From Salipiger mucosus DSM 16094 (GTDB lineage Bacteria > Pseudomonadota > Alphaproteobacteria > Rhodobacterales > Rhodobacteraceae): a stretch of DNA of 35,978 bases. The DNA lies in the NCBI RefSeq assembly GCF_000442255.1, contig NZ_KE557277.1, positions 1-35,978 of the forward strand, in the 5' to 3' direction. Position 1 is the stretch's first letter. Each line of letters opens with the position of its first letter. Of the stretch, positions 5,079-13,932 are shown piece by piece. The position numbers and the translations under genes are program-made. The notes under the pieces were generated by a model. It did not search any database. It was given only the letters and a program-made list of their open reading frames with translations, and was not told where the DNA came from.

Positions 5079-7589
5079 ATGATGAATCTTGCTGAATACC
5101 GTCGCACCGCTTCGCGCCTCGCCGACTACCTGCCCTGGGTGGCGCTGGTCGGGGAGGGCGTGGTCCTCAACAAAGACGGCTCGTTTCAGAGGACGGCGAA
5201 ATTTCGGGGTCCCGATCTCGACAGTGCCGTCGCGGCCGAACTGGTCGCAGTCGCCGGGCGGCTGAACAACGCTTTCCGCCGCCTCGGTTCCGGGTGGGCA
5301 ATCTTCGTGGAAGCGCAGCGCTCCGAGGCCTCGACCTATCCGCTGAGCACCTTCCCGGATGCGGCTTCCGCGCTGGTCGATGCCGAGCGCAAGGCCGATT
5401 TCGAAGAGGAGGGGAGCCACTTTGTATCCGGTTATTTCCTGACGCTCCTCTGGCTTCCGCCTGCCGAGGACGCGGCGCGTTCGGAGTCCTGGCTCTACGA
5501 GGGACGCGAAACCTCGGGTGTGAATCCCTGGGAACAGGTGCGCAGCTTCATCGATCGAACGGATCGTGTGCTGGCACTGCTCGACGGTTTCATGCCGGAC
5601 TGCCACTGGCTCGATGACGCCGCTACGCTGACCTACCTGCACTCGACGATTTCGACCAACCGGCATCGCGTGCGCGTGCCCGAGGTGCCGGTCTATCTCG
5701 ACGCGCTCTTGCCCGACCAGCCGCTGGCCGGCGGGCTGGAACCGCGCCTGGGCAATCAGTATCTCCGCGTCCTGACGATCACCGGCTTTCCCGGCGCCAC
5801 GACCCCTGGCCTGCTCGACGAGTTGAACCGGCTGGCCTTTCCCTATCGTTGGTCGACCCGGGCCATCCTCATGGACAAGCTGGATGCAACCAAGCTGCTG
5901 ACCCGGATACGCCGTCAGTGGTTTGCCAAACGCAAGAGCATCGCCGCGATCCTCAAGGAGGTGATGACCAACGAGCAATCCGCACTGGTCGATACCGATG
6001 CTGCGAACAAGGCCGCCGACGCGGACATGGCCCTGCAGGAACTCGGCGCTGATGTGGCCGGCATGGCCTATGTCACGGCCACGATCACGGTCTGGGACGA
6101 GGACGTCCGCCGCGCTGACGAGAAGCTGCGGCTGGTCGAGAAGATCGTCCAGTCCCGCGATTTCACTGTCATGGTCGAGACGGTCAATGCCGTCGATGCC
6201 TGGCTCGGCAGCTTGCCCGGACATGCCTATGCCAATGTCCGCCAGCCACCGATCAGCACATTGAATCTCGCCCATATGATCCCGCTTTCGGCGGTCTGGG
6301 CGGGGCCGGAACAGGATGAGCATTTCGGCGACGCTCCATTGCTCTACGCCAGGACCGAAGGCTCCACCCCGTTCCGGTTTTCTCTTCATGTCGGGGATGT
6401 CGGTCACATCCTCGTCGTCGGCCCGACCGGCGCGGGCAAATCCGTGTTGCTGGCGCTGATGGCGCTTCAGTTCCGGCGGTACTCCCGCAGCCAGGTCTTC
6501 GCCTTCGACTTCGGCGGCTCGATCCGCGCCGCTTCGCTCGCCATGGGCGGCGACTGGCATGACCTCGGCGGAGAGCTGACCGACGCGGACGAGAACTCCG
6601 TCTCGCTGCAACCGCTGGCCCGCATTCACGAGACGTCGGAGCGCGCCTGGGCGGCTAACTGGATCGTCGCCATCCTGACGCGCGAGAACATCCAGATCAC
6701 CCCGGATGTGAAGGAACATATCTGGACGGCACTGACCTCGCTGGCCTCGGCCCCTGTGGGCGAGCGGACCATGACCGGCCTCGCGGTCCTGCTGCAGTCC
6801 AACGACCTCAAGCAGGCGCTCCGCGCATACTGCGTGGGTGGGCCCTATGGCCGGCTGCTCGATGCCGAAGCCGAACAGCTGGGATCGGCGGATGTGCAGG
6901 CCTTCGAGATCGAGGGACTGGTGGGAACCGGCGCGGCGCCCGCCGTCCTCTCATACCTGTTCCACCGGATCGGCGATCGGCTCGACGGGCGACCCACGCT
7001 GCTCATCATCGACGAGGGCTGGCTCGCGCTCGATGACGATGCCTTCGCGGAGCAACTCCGCGAGTGGCTGAAGACGCTGAGGAAAAAGAACGCCTCGGTG
7101 ATCTTCGCGACGCAGAGCCTCAGCGACATTGATGGCAGCGCCATCGCGCCTGCGATCATCGAAAGTTGCCCGACACGGCTCCTGCTGCCGAACGAGCGGG
7201 CCATCGAGCCGCAGATTACGGCCATCTATCGCCGCTTCGGCCTAAATGACCGGCAGATCGAGATCCTCGCGCGGGCCACGCCCAAACGCGACTACTACTG
7301 CCAGTCGCGGCGCGGCAACCGGCTGTTCGAGCTGGGTCTCAGCGATGTCGGACTCGCACTCTGCGCGGCGTCGTCCAAATCGGATCAGGCGCTGATTGCC
7401 GAGATCTGCGCCGGGCAAGGCCGAGACGGGTTTCTCTCCGCCTGGCTGACGGCGCATGGCCTCGATTGGGCCGCCGAGCTGATCCCCGACCTCACCAATC
7501 TTGCCATAGACGCTGACGGGGCCTTTCCGGCTACCGCTGTTGTCGAGGACGTCGAACCTGTCCTGAAAGAAGAGGAGATCACATCATGA
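5079..7589 (+). CDS. trbE: Conjugal transfer ATPase TrbE (VirB4-type)
   Basis: At 836 residues this is the largest gene of the operon and the main energising ATPase of the T4SS. The N-terminal CagE/TrbE domain begins MNLAEYRRTASRLADYLPW. The C-terminal RecA-like domain has Walker A GPTGAGKS at residues 448-455, the Walker B stretch LLIIDEGW around 641-648, and FATQSLSDIDGSAIAPAIIE after it. Length is normal for the family and no frame interruption is seen. Its end overlaps the trbJ start by four bases. A long open frame on the opposite strand (4515-6719) is a codon-bias shadow of this gene and was discarded. Confidence 0.97.
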   Translation: MMNLAEYRRTASRLADYLPWVALVGEGVVLNKDGSFQRTAKFRGPDLDSAVAAELVAVAGRLNNAFRRLGSGWAIFVEAQRSEASTYPLSTFPDAASALVDAERKADFEEEGSHFVSGYFLTLLWLPPAEDAARSESWLYEGRETSGVNPWEQVRSFIDRTDRVLALLDGFMPDCHWLDDAATLTYLHSTISTNRHRVRVPEVPVYLDALLPDQPLAGGLEPRLGNQYLRVLTITGFPGATTPGLLDELNRLAFPYRWSTRAILMDKLDATKLLTRIRRQWFAKRKSIAAILKEVMTNEQSALVDTDAANKAADADMALQELGADVAGMAYVTATITVWDEDVRRADEKLRLVEKIVQSRDFTVMVETVNAVDAWLGSLPGHAYANVRQPPISTLNLAHMIPLSAVWAGPEQDEHFGDAPLLYARTEGSTPFRFSLHVGDVGHILVVGPTGAGKSVLLALMALQFRRYSRSQVFAFDFGGSIRAASLAMGGDWHDLGGELTDADENSVSLQPLARIHETSERAWAANWIVAILTRENIQITPDVKEHIWTALTSLASAPVGERTMTGLAVLLQSNDLKQALRAYCVGGPYGRLLDAEAEQLGSADVQAFEIEGLVGTGAAPAVLSYLFHRIGDRLDGRPTLLIIDEGWLALDDDAFAEQLREWLKTLRKKNASVIFATQSLSDIDGSAIAPAIIESCPTRLLLPNERAIEPQITAIYRRFGLNDRQIEILARATPKRDYYCQSRRGNRLFELGLSDVGLALCAASSKSDQALIAEICAGQGRDGFLSAWLTAHGLDWAAELIPDLTNLAIDADGAFPATAVVEDVEPVLKEEEITS

Positions 7590-8368
7590 ATCGCAAGATC
7601 ACGCACCTGTTCGCCGGCCCGTCGCTGCTCGCCCTCGCGCTGGCGATGCCCATGGCCATGTCGCCCATCGCAGCGCCGCCCGCACACGCGCTCTTCGGTA
7701 TCGGCGGGGGGCCTTTCATCGTCTACGACCCGACCAACCACGCCGAAAATCTCCTGACCGCGGCGCGCACTCTGGAGCAGATCAACAACCAGATCGCACA
7801 GCTCCAGAACGAAGCGCAGATGCTGATCAACCAGGCGCGCAATCTCGCCAACCTGCCGTATTCCGCGCTCCAGCAGATCCAGCAGAACGTCAGCCGCACG
7901 CAGCAACTCCTGGCCCAGGCGCAGAACATCGCCTTCGACGTGCAGAGCATCGACCAGATGTTCCAGCAGGACTATGGCAACCTTTCCCTGACGGCGACCG
8001 ACCGGCAGCTGATCGCCGAGGCTCGGTCCCGTTGGGAGAACACCGTCGGTGGCCTGCAGGATGCCATGCGCGTGCAGGCCGGTGTCGTCGGCAATATCGA
8101 TACCAACCGCGCCGAGATGTCCGCGCTCGTGGGGAAGAGCCAGAACGCGGTCGGTGCTCTTCAGGCCACGCAGGCGGGCAACCAGATCCTCGCACTGCAA
8201 TCGCAGCAGCTCTCGGACCTGATAGCGGTGATCTCGGCCAACGGTCGCGCCAACGCGCTGACCGAGGCCGAGCGCGCCACCGCTGCAGAACAGGGCCGCA
8301 TCCAGCGCGAGCGCTTCCTGACGCCGGGCGCGGGCTACCAGCCCGGCAACGCGCAAATGTTCAACTGA
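7586..8368 (+). CDS. trbJ: P-type conjugative transfer protein TrbJ (VirB5-like)
   Basis: A 260-residue secreted protein. A signal peptide (LLALALAMPMAMSPIAAPPA, with likely cleavage after AHA near residue 35) is followed by FGIGGGPFIVYDPTNHAENL, the family start signature. A long glutamine-rich helical or coiled-coil region follows (about residues 60-135, repeats of QINNQIAQLQNEAQ type). TrbJ corresponds to VirB5, a minor pilus-tip or adhesion component in the periplasm. It overlaps trbE by four bases and is followed by the small trbK-type gene. Confidence 0.95.
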   Translation: MNRKITHLFAGPSLLALALAMPMAMSPIAAPPAHALFGIGGGPFIVYDPTNHAENLLTAARTLEQINNQIAQLQNEAQMLINQARNLANLPYSALQQIQQNVSRTQQLLAQAQNIAFDVQSIDQMFQQDYGNLSLTATDRQLIAEARSRWENTVGGLQDAMRVQAGVVGNIDTNRAEMSALVGKSQNAVGALQATQAGNQILALQSQQLSDLIAVISANGRANALTEAERATAAEQGRIQRERFLTPGAGYQPGNAQMFN

Positions 8369-8385
8369 GGCCGGGAGGGAAGACG

Positions 8386-8673
8386 ATGGAGGGGAAGGTG
8401 CTGGCCCGGATCGCGGCCATCGTGTTCGTGGCGATCGCGATCACAGCCACGGTGACCGAAATGACACGCGAGGAAGCTCCCGCGCCGGCCAGCACCGCGC
8501 CCGCGCTCCAGCCGTCTGCCGATCCTCTCCCCGCGACGCTGCGCCGGTGCCAGCAGCTTGGCGAGGCCGCTTCCAGCAATGCCGATTGTCTCGCCGCCTG
8601 GGCAGAGAACCGTGACCGGTTCCTCGGCCGGACGTCTGCACCCGAAGTACCACAGCGGTCGGGAGACCAATGA
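8386..8673 (+). CDS. trbK: Putative entry exclusion protein TrbK-alt
   Basis: A short gene of 95 codons from ATG 8386, preceded by GGGAGGGAAG as ribosome binding site. The product starts with one membrane anchor (VLARIAAIVFVAIAITATVT), then a proline/alanine-rich spacer, and ends with PLPATLRRCQQLGEAASSNA followed by DCLAAWAENRDRFLG. Two cysteines and the C-terminal W-ENR-RF pattern are characteristic of the TrbK-alt family found between trbJ and trbL in alphaproteobacterial elements. Entry exclusion would reduce mating between cells that already carry the element. Assignment is by motif, size and position; function in this family is largely inferred. Confidence 0.85.
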   Translation: MEGKVLARIAAIVFVAIAITATVTEMTREEAPAPASTAPALQPSADPLPATLRRCQQLGEAASSNADCLAAWAENRDRFLGRTSAPEVPQRSGDQ

Positions 8674-8676
8674 GAC

Positions 8677-10026
8677 ATGGGTGGAACCGGCGTCATCGAC
8701 AACTTCCTGGGCATCTTCACCAGCTATATCGACAGCGGGTTCGGGCTGCTTGGTGGGGAGGTGGCTTTCATTGCGACCACGCTGATCGTGATCGACGTGA
8801 CGCTGGCGGCTCTGTTCTGGGCCTGGGGCGTCGATGACGACATTATCGCCCGGCTGGTGAAGAAGACGATCTTTGTCGGGGTCTTCGCCTATATCATCTC
8901 AAACTGGAACAACCTCGCCCGGATCGTCTTCGAGAGCTTCGCAGGCCTCGGTCTGATGGCCTCGGGCACCGGGTTTTCCGCCGCCGATCTTCTGCGCCCC
9001 GGCCGCGTGGCCCAGACCGGACTCGAGGCCGGACGGCCGCTGCTCGAAAGCATCTCCGATCTGATGGGCTGGGTCGCGGTCTTCGAGAACCTCGTCCAGA
9101 TCCTCTGCCTGTTCTTCGCCTGGGTGTTGGTGATCCTCGCCTTCTTCATCCTCGCGGTTCAGCTCTTCGTCACCCTGATAGAGTTCAAACTCACGACCCT
9201 CGCGGGCTTCGTGCTGATCCCCTTCGGCCTCTTCGGCAAGACCGCTTTCATGGCCGAGCGCGTGCTGGGCAACGTCATCTCGTCCGGCATCAAGGTTCTC
9301 GTCCTCGCCGTGATCATCGGCATCGGATCGACGCTCTTCGGTCAGTTCACCGCAGGCTTCGGAGGCCTGACGCCGACCATCGATGACGCCATGGCGATTG
9401 TGCTGGCCGCCCTGTCTCTGCTGGGCCTCGGTATCTTCGGCCCCGGCATCGCCTCGGGTCTGGTGTCCGGCGGACCCCAACTCAGCGCGGGAGCGGCCAT
9501 AGGTACAGGCCTTGCCGTTGGTGGTGCTGCGATCGGGGCCGGAGGGGCGACCATGCTGGCTGCACGCGGAGCCGGATCAGTGCTCTCCGGTGGCGCCGCT
9601 CTGGCACGCGGCGGTGCCACCGCGGCGGGCGCTGCCTCGAGCGCCTACACGCTCGGCTCGATGGGCGGAGGAGGTCTCCCCGGCGGGATGGCTGGTGTAG
9701 CGCGCGCCGGGGCCGCTGCCGCGGCATCACCCCTCAAGAAGGCGTCCTCTCGCGCTGCTGGCGGGATTCAGTCCAGCTACGCCGAGGGCGTCAAGGGCGG
9801 TGTTGCGGCGACGGGCGGAACCTCCTCGATGGGTTCGGTCGGCGGCACGCCGCCCGAGCCTTCTTCCGGCCCGTCCGCCTCCGATGGCCCGCCAGCCTGG
9901 GCAAAGCGCATGCGCCATAGCCAAGCCGTGAGCCATGGCGTGCGCGCTGCCGCCCATGCCGTCCGGTCGGGCGACAGCCACGGCTCGGGCTCCTCCGTCA
10001 ATCTCTCCGAAAGGGACCGCTCATGA
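8677..10026 (+). CDS. trbL: P-type conjugative transfer protein TrbL (VirB6-type)
   Basis: A 449-residue polytopic inner-membrane channel component. It starts MGGTGVIDNFLGIFTSYIDS, followed by about six hydrophobic segments to near residue 265 (for example VAFIATTLIVIDVTLAALFW and ILCLFFAWVLVILAFFILAV). The rest is a long glycine/alanine-rich, low-complexity tail (about residues 265-449) that ends in a hydrophilic, His/Ser-rich segment. This split is typical of TrbL/VirB6. It starts three bases after trbK and overlaps trbF by four. Confidence 0.95.
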   Translation: MGGTGVIDNFLGIFTSYIDSGFGLLGGEVAFIATTLIVIDVTLAALFWAWGVDDDIIARLVKKTIFVGVFAYIISNWNNLARIVFESFAGLGLMASGTGFSAADLLRPGRVAQTGLEAGRPLLESISDLMGWVAVFENLVQILCLFFAWVLVILAFFILAVQLFVTLIEFKLTTLAGFVLIPFGLFGKTAFMAERVLGNVISSGIKVLVLAVIIGIGSTLFGQFTAGFGGLTPTIDDAMAIVLAALSLLGLGIFGPGIASGLVSGGPQLSAGAAIGTGLAVGGAAIGAGGATMLAARGAGSVLSGGAALARGGATAAGAASSAYTLGSMGGGGLPGGMAGVARAGAAAAASPLKKASSRAAGGIQSSYAEGVKGGVAATGGTSSMGSVGGTPPEPSSGPSASDGPPAWAKRMRHSQAVSHGVRAAAHAVRSGDSHGSGSSVNLSERDRS

Positions 10027-10712
10027 ACCTCTTCAGGCGTTCCGCCACGCATTATGGCAAGTCACCTCAACCAGAGACGCCCTACCAGAGGGCCGCGCAG
10101 GTCTGGGACGAGCGCATCGGCTCCGCCCGTGTCCAGGCCCGCAACTGGCGCTACATGGCCTTCGGCATCCTGATCCTGGCGGCGGGATTTGCTGTCGCCC
10201 TGGTCTGGCAATCCGCGCGTGGCACCATCGTGCCCTGGGTCGTTCAGGTCGACGCGCTCGGCGAGGCCCAGGCTGTCGCTCCGGCTTCCGCCGACTACGA
10301 ACCGACCGATCCCCAGATCGCCTTCCATCTTGGCCGTTTCATCGAACAGGTACGGTCGATTCCGGCCGACCCGATCATCGTGCGGCAGAACTGGCTGCGC
10401 GCCTATGAGTTCACCACGGATCGTGGGGCGGCGGCTCTGAACGACTTTGCTCGCGCCAATGACCCGTTCACCCGCGTCGGTCGCCAACAGATCGCTGTCG
10501 AGGTGTCCTCCGTCATCCGGGCCTCACCGGGATCGTTCCGCGTCGCCTGGACCGAGCGCCACTACGAGAACGGTCAGCTTTCCACGACCGAGCGCTGGAC
10601 CGCGATCCTGACCGTCGTGATCCAGACGCCGCGCAGCGCCGAGCGCCTGCGCGCCAATCCCCTCGGAATCTATATCAATGCGATCTCCTGGTCGCGGGAG
10701 ATGAGCCAATGA
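10023..10712 (+). CDS. trbF: Conjugal transfer protein TrbF (VirB8-type)
   Basis: A 229-residue bitopic inner-membrane protein. The cytoplasmic N-terminus contains ETPYQRAAQVWDERIGSARV, then a single membrane segment (YMAFGILILAAGFAVALVWQ, about residues 44-63), then the periplasmic NTF2-like VirB8 domain, including VPWVVQVDALGEAQAV and the C-terminal ANPLGIYINAISWSREM. VirB8 proteins nucleate the core complex. It overlaps trbL and trbG by four bases each. Confidence 0.96.
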   Translation: MNLFRRSATHYGKSPQPETPYQRAAQVWDERIGSARVQARNWRYMAFGILILAAGFAVALVWQSARGTIVPWVVQVDALGEAQAVAPASADYEPTDPQIAFHLGRFIEQVRSIPADPIIVRQNWLRAYEFTTDRGAAALNDFARANDPFTRVGRQQIAVEVSSVIRASPGSFRVAWTERHYENGQLSTTERWTAILTVVIQTPRSAERLRANPLGIYINAISWSREMSQ

Positions 10713-11737
10713 CTGAACAGCATCTTCATGCAACCAGGTCTCCGGGCGTCAGGACGCCGATGTTGGTGGCCTTGCTGCTATCCGCATCCGTACTGGCGGG
10801 ATGTGCCAGAAACCCGGTGCCGGAATTCAGCTACGACGAGTCCGTGCCGCCACTGCCCACTCCTCCCGCCTCGGCTGCCGAGGAGCGCCCTCGGCCGTTG
10901 TACACGCCGCCGGTCTGGACAGTGGCGCATGGCGGAGCGGCGGCGGGCACACCAACCGGTCGTGTCGAAAACGCCAATGCCGCCGCCCGGGTCGAACCGC
11001 GCCGCGAGGGCTATTACAATGCGATCCAGATTTATCCCTGGTCGGAAGGCGCCCTCTATCAGGTCTATGCCGCGCCGGGTCAGATCACCAACATCGCACT
11101 TGAGCCGGGCGAGCGTCTGACCGGCGCAGGCCCGATCGCCGCGGGAGATACCACGCGCTGGATCATCGGCGACACGGAGAGCGGGACCGGATCCAACGCC
11201 CGCGTCCACATCCTCGTCAAACCGACGCGGGACGACATCTCGACCAATCTGGTGATCAGCACTGACAGGCGGGTGTATACGATCGAGCTGCGTGCCCGCG
11301 AGTCGCTCTACATGCCCTCCGTCGCCTGGGCCTATCCGGCAGCGCCCCGTGGTGGGCGACAGGCTGTGGGAACCGCGCCGGCCATTCCGGCGCCCTCTGC
11401 CCGCATACATCGCTACGGCTTGCAGATCCAGGGCGAAAGCCCGCCCTGGCGTCCTGTCTCGGTCTTCGACGATGGCCGTCGTGTTTATGTCGTCTTCCCG
11501 GCTGGCATCGCCCAGGGCGAAATGCCGCCGCTCTTCGTGCTCGGTGCCGATGGAGAACCGCAGATCGTGAACAGCCGCATTCACCGGAACGTGCTGATCG
11601 TGGATCGCCTCTTCGGTGCGGCGGAGCTCCGGCTGGGCGCAGGAGACCGCCAGCAGGTGGTCCGGATCGTGCGCATGGAGGAGCGCGAGGCGGATGCGCG
11701 AACGGAAGGGGATGCGCGAAGGGGAGGGGCGTCATGA
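10709..11737 (+). CDS. trbG: Conjugal transfer lipoprotein TrbG (VirB9-type)
   Basis: A 342-residue outer-membrane core-complex component. The N-terminus has a hydrophobic stretch and a lipobox VLAGC with the cysteine at residue 32, so lipidation is likely. A variable proline-rich linker follows, then the CagX/VirB9 region with YNAIQIYPWSEGALYQVYAA, VHILVKPTRDDISTNLVIST and the C-terminal ESPPWRPVSVFDDGRRVYVV block. VirB9 proteins connect the periplasmic channel to the outer membrane. It overlaps trbF and trbI by four bases. Confidence 0.96.
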   Translation: MTEQHLHATRSPGVRTPMLVALLLSASVLAGCARNPVPEFSYDESVPPLPTPPASAAEERPRPLYTPPVWTVAHGGAAAGTPTGRVENANAAARVEPRREGYYNAIQIYPWSEGALYQVYAAPGQITNIALEPGERLTGAGPIAAGDTTRWIIGDTESGTGSNARVHILVKPTRDDISTNLVISTDRRVYTIELRARESLYMPSVAWAYPAAPRGGRQAVGTAPAIPAPSARIHRYGLQIQGESPPWRPVSVFDDGRRVYVVFPAGIAQGEMPPLFVLGADGEPQIVNSRIHRNVLIVDRLFGAAELRLGAGDRQQVVRIVRMEEREADARTEGDARRGGAS

Positions 11738-12855
11738 GTGACACCGATACCGCAGCTCCGATGCGTCTGCGCCCCGATCCTCCGCGCGTGACCCGGTTGT
11801 CGCGCAAGGTTCTGGCCGGTGTCGGGGCGGTCGCCCTGTTCGGAATTGGGGGTGCGCTGATCTATGCGCTCCAGACCCGTGAGGCAGGGCCGGGAGGTGG
11901 AGAACTTTATTCCATCGACAACAGACCGGCAGCGGATGGTCTGGAAGGGCTGCCGTCCGACTATACTGGACCGGTTCTGGGGCCTGCGCTGCCCGGTGAC
12001 CTCGGGCGGCCGATCCTCGACGCGCAGGAGCGGGGAGTGCCCGTAGGCCCTCCGCCGATTGTGGGCCCGACCGTCGATCCGGAAGCGGAGCGCCGCAGGG
12101 CAGAGGAGGAAACCGCGCGTCTGAGCGGTGTCTTCTTTCAGACGGCGTCTGGCAGGGCGACGACGGCCGGGGTCGGCGTGAACCTTCCGGGCCTAGGGGA
12201 CGCTGACCAACCTGAGGGGAGCCGGCATACGGCTTTCCTCAACGGTCCGGTGGACCGGCAGACCGTCGCATCCGATCGCATTCAGCCGCCAGCCTCACCG
12301 TACATCCTTCAGGCGGGAGCGGTGATCCCGGCCGCGCTGATCACAGGCATTCGCTCCGATCTCCCGGGGCAGATCACCGCACAGGTCACCGAGAATGTCT
12401 ATGACAGCCCGACCGGATCGCTGCTATTGATCCCGCAGGGAACCCGGATCATCGGCCAATACAATGACGGCGTGACGTTCGGCCAACGCCGCGTTCTGCT
12501 GGTCTGGAACCGCCTGATCCTGCCCGGAGGCCAGTCCATCGTTCTCGAACGTCTGCCAGGCGCGGATGCGAGCGGCTATGCCGGCCTCGAAGATGGCGTT
12601 GACTATCACTGGTGGAACCTGATGCGCGCGGCGGGCCTGTCCACGCTGCTCGCGATCGGCGCGGACCTCGCCACCGATGACGAGGACCGCCTGGTCAAGG
12701 CGATACGCGATGGCGCTGTGGACACGATCAACCAGGCCGGTCAGCAGATCGTCCAGCGTCAGCTGCAGGTGGCACCCACGCTGACCATCCGTCCGGGGTT
12801 CCCGGTCAGGATCATCGTCACCCGCGATCTGGTATTCGAACCGGCAGGAGGTTGA
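11734..12855 (+). CDS. trbI: Conjugal transfer protein TrbI (VirB10-type)
   Basis: A 373-residue protein spanning the envelope. A short cytoplasmic tail is followed by a single membrane segment (VLAGVGAVALFGIGGALIYA, about residues 27-46), a proline-rich periplasmic linker (VPVGPPPIVGPTVDPEAERR), and the conserved VirB10 beta-barrel domain with SPYILQAGAVIPAALITGIR, ITAQVTENVYDSPTGSLLLI and IIGQYNDGVTFGQRRVLLVW. It ends with the usual PGFPVRIIVTRDLVFEP. It completes the outer-membrane core with TrbG. Confidence 0.97.
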   Translation: MSDTDTAAPMRLRPDPPRVTRLSRKVLAGVGAVALFGIGGALIYALQTREAGPGGGELYSIDNRPAADGLEGLPSDYTGPVLGPALPGDLGRPILDAQERGVPVGPPPIVGPTVDPEAERRRAEEETARLSGVFFQTASGRATTAGVGVNLPGLGDADQPEGSRHTAFLNGPVDRQTVASDRIQPPASPYILQAGAVIPAALITGIRSDLPGQITAQVTENVYDSPTGSLLLIPQGTRIIGQYNDGVTFGQRRVLLVWNRLILPGGQSIVLERLPGADASGYAGLEDGVDYHWWNLMRAAGLSTLLAIGADLATDDEDRLVKAIRDGAVDTINQAGQQIVQRQLQVAPTLTIRPGFPVRIIVTRDLVFEPAGG

Positions 12856-12857
12856 TT

Positions 12858-13088
12858 ATGTCGAAACTGAAGCTTGGGCCGTTGCCCGAAGACAAGCCGG
12901 TCAAGGTGACAGTGGAATTGCCCGCGTCCGTTCATCGCGATCTTGTCGCTTATGCAGAGGTGTTAGGGCGGGAGACAGGGCAAGCTGTTGCCGATCCTGT
13001 CCGGCTGATCGTGCCGATGCTGGAGCGGTTCATGGCGACGGATCGCGGGTTTGCGAAGGCGCGGCGGGAAGACGTCGGTACCACCTGA
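12858..13088 (+). CDS. DUF2274-family protein at the end of the trb operon
   Basis: A 76-residue protein from ATG 12858, chosen because AGGAGG (12846-12851) lies six bases upstream; an in-frame TTG at 12852 is an alternative. It begins MSKLKLGPLPEDKPVKVTVE and continues with LPASVHRDLVAYAEVLGRET, a pattern like a ribbon-helix-helix DNA-binding domain, then PVRLIVPMLERFMATDRGFA. DUF2274 genes are commonly found as the last gene after trbI. A regulatory role is plausible from the fold but not shown. Downstream (13089-13303) I see no gene. Confidence 0.85.
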   Translation: MSKLKLGPLPEDKPVKVTVELPASVHRDLVAYAEVLGRETGQAVADPVRLIVPMLERFMATDRGFAKARREDVGTT

Positions 13089-13303
13089 CCGACTCGTCGA
13101 GGATTGCTTGAGCAAGGCGGCAAGGACTATATACCTTCTTCTTTTTCGTCCCCTCGACTGGGGAGACGTGAAGTGAGGTTTTGTCGTTCAACGCGCGAGG
13201 GAGCGTAGTTCTGTGTGCAGACCTTCTTGACGGTCCCGGTCACGATTTTCTAACGTGAACAGTGCGGGTTTGCGACTGGAACTGAAGTGGGTCATTATGT
13301 GCA

Positions 13304-13912
13304 TTAAGCTCTCACATCGTCCAGAATATCGGACAGGTTTTTCCGACTGTCCCAGACACGACCTGACCACTTGGCCGCTATTGCAGCTTTGACATTTTCA
13401 AGCGTGTCGTCGATCAGAATATGCTCGTGAGCTGGTTGTTGCGTCTTAGTCATTGCCGCGGTGAAGAAAGCCGGATCGGGTTTTGCGACCCCTATCTCCG
13501 CAGAATAGACGATACCGTCCACGTAGTCGGCCAGCTTCAGGGTGCTCATGATGTAATTTGCACGCTGGTGTTCCTGATTTGTTGCAAGAACAATCTTCAA
13601 CCCTCGGTCTCTCAACGCCACGCAATCTGCTAGGACGCTTTCATCCAGACGTGCGTCATTCTTGAACCAGTACTGCATAAACTGCTCTGTTGTGATCCCA
13701 TCGCCCAGCCTTGGAAGGCATTGATCAAGTACGTCGCGTATATCGAGTTGACCGGTTACGACCTGTTTCCAGAAGGGTTTGAAGAAATGTTGCTGCAAGC
13801 CGGTGGGGTCCACACCCAGATCCTCTCGCAGAGATGTGGCCCATGAGGCGCCATCCCTAGGGCGGCCGTTGATCAGGACGCCATCGACATCAAGCATTAT
13901 GCAGCTAGGCAT
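13304..13912 (-). CDS. HAD-family hydrolase
   Basis: A 202-residue protein starting at ATG 13912 (MPSCIMLDVDGVLI). Earlier in-frame starts would run into the LysR gene and lack similarity to the family. Motif I is LDVDGVL, with the nucleophile Asp near residue 8. Motif II is the Thr in LKIVLATNQ. The motif III Lys is in IGVAKPDPAFF, and motif IV is ILIDDTLENVKAA. The helical cap lies between motifs I and II. These are haloacid-dehalogenase-type phosphatases acting on small phosphorylated metabolites in the cytoplasm; the substrate cannot be inferred. The start is 20 bp past the stop of the LysR gene on the same strand, so the two may be co-transcribed. It is AT-richer than the trb genes. Confidence 0.88.
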   Translation of the reverse strand: MPSCIMLDVDGVLINGRPRDGASWATSLREDLGVDPTGLQQHFFKPFWKQVVTGQLDIRDVLDQCLPRLGDGITTEQFMQYWFKNDARLDESVLADCVALRDRGLKIVLATNQEHQRANYIMSTLKLADYVDGIVYSAEIGVAKPDPAFFTAAMTKTQQPAHEHILIDDTLENVKAAIAAKWSGRVWDSRKNLSDILDDVRA

Positions 13913-13932
13913 TCTCAGAGTCCCTTTGAGTG

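Noticed and set aside
4515-6719. 734-codon open frame on the minus strand opposite trbC-trbE
   Set aside because: It lies fully antisense to clearly conserved trb genes and has no family-like motif; it is the usual third-position-GC shadow.
13148-13166. Small inverted repeat TCCCC/GGGGA downstream of the trb operon, considered as a terminator
   Set aside because: Only about five base pairs and no T-run after it.
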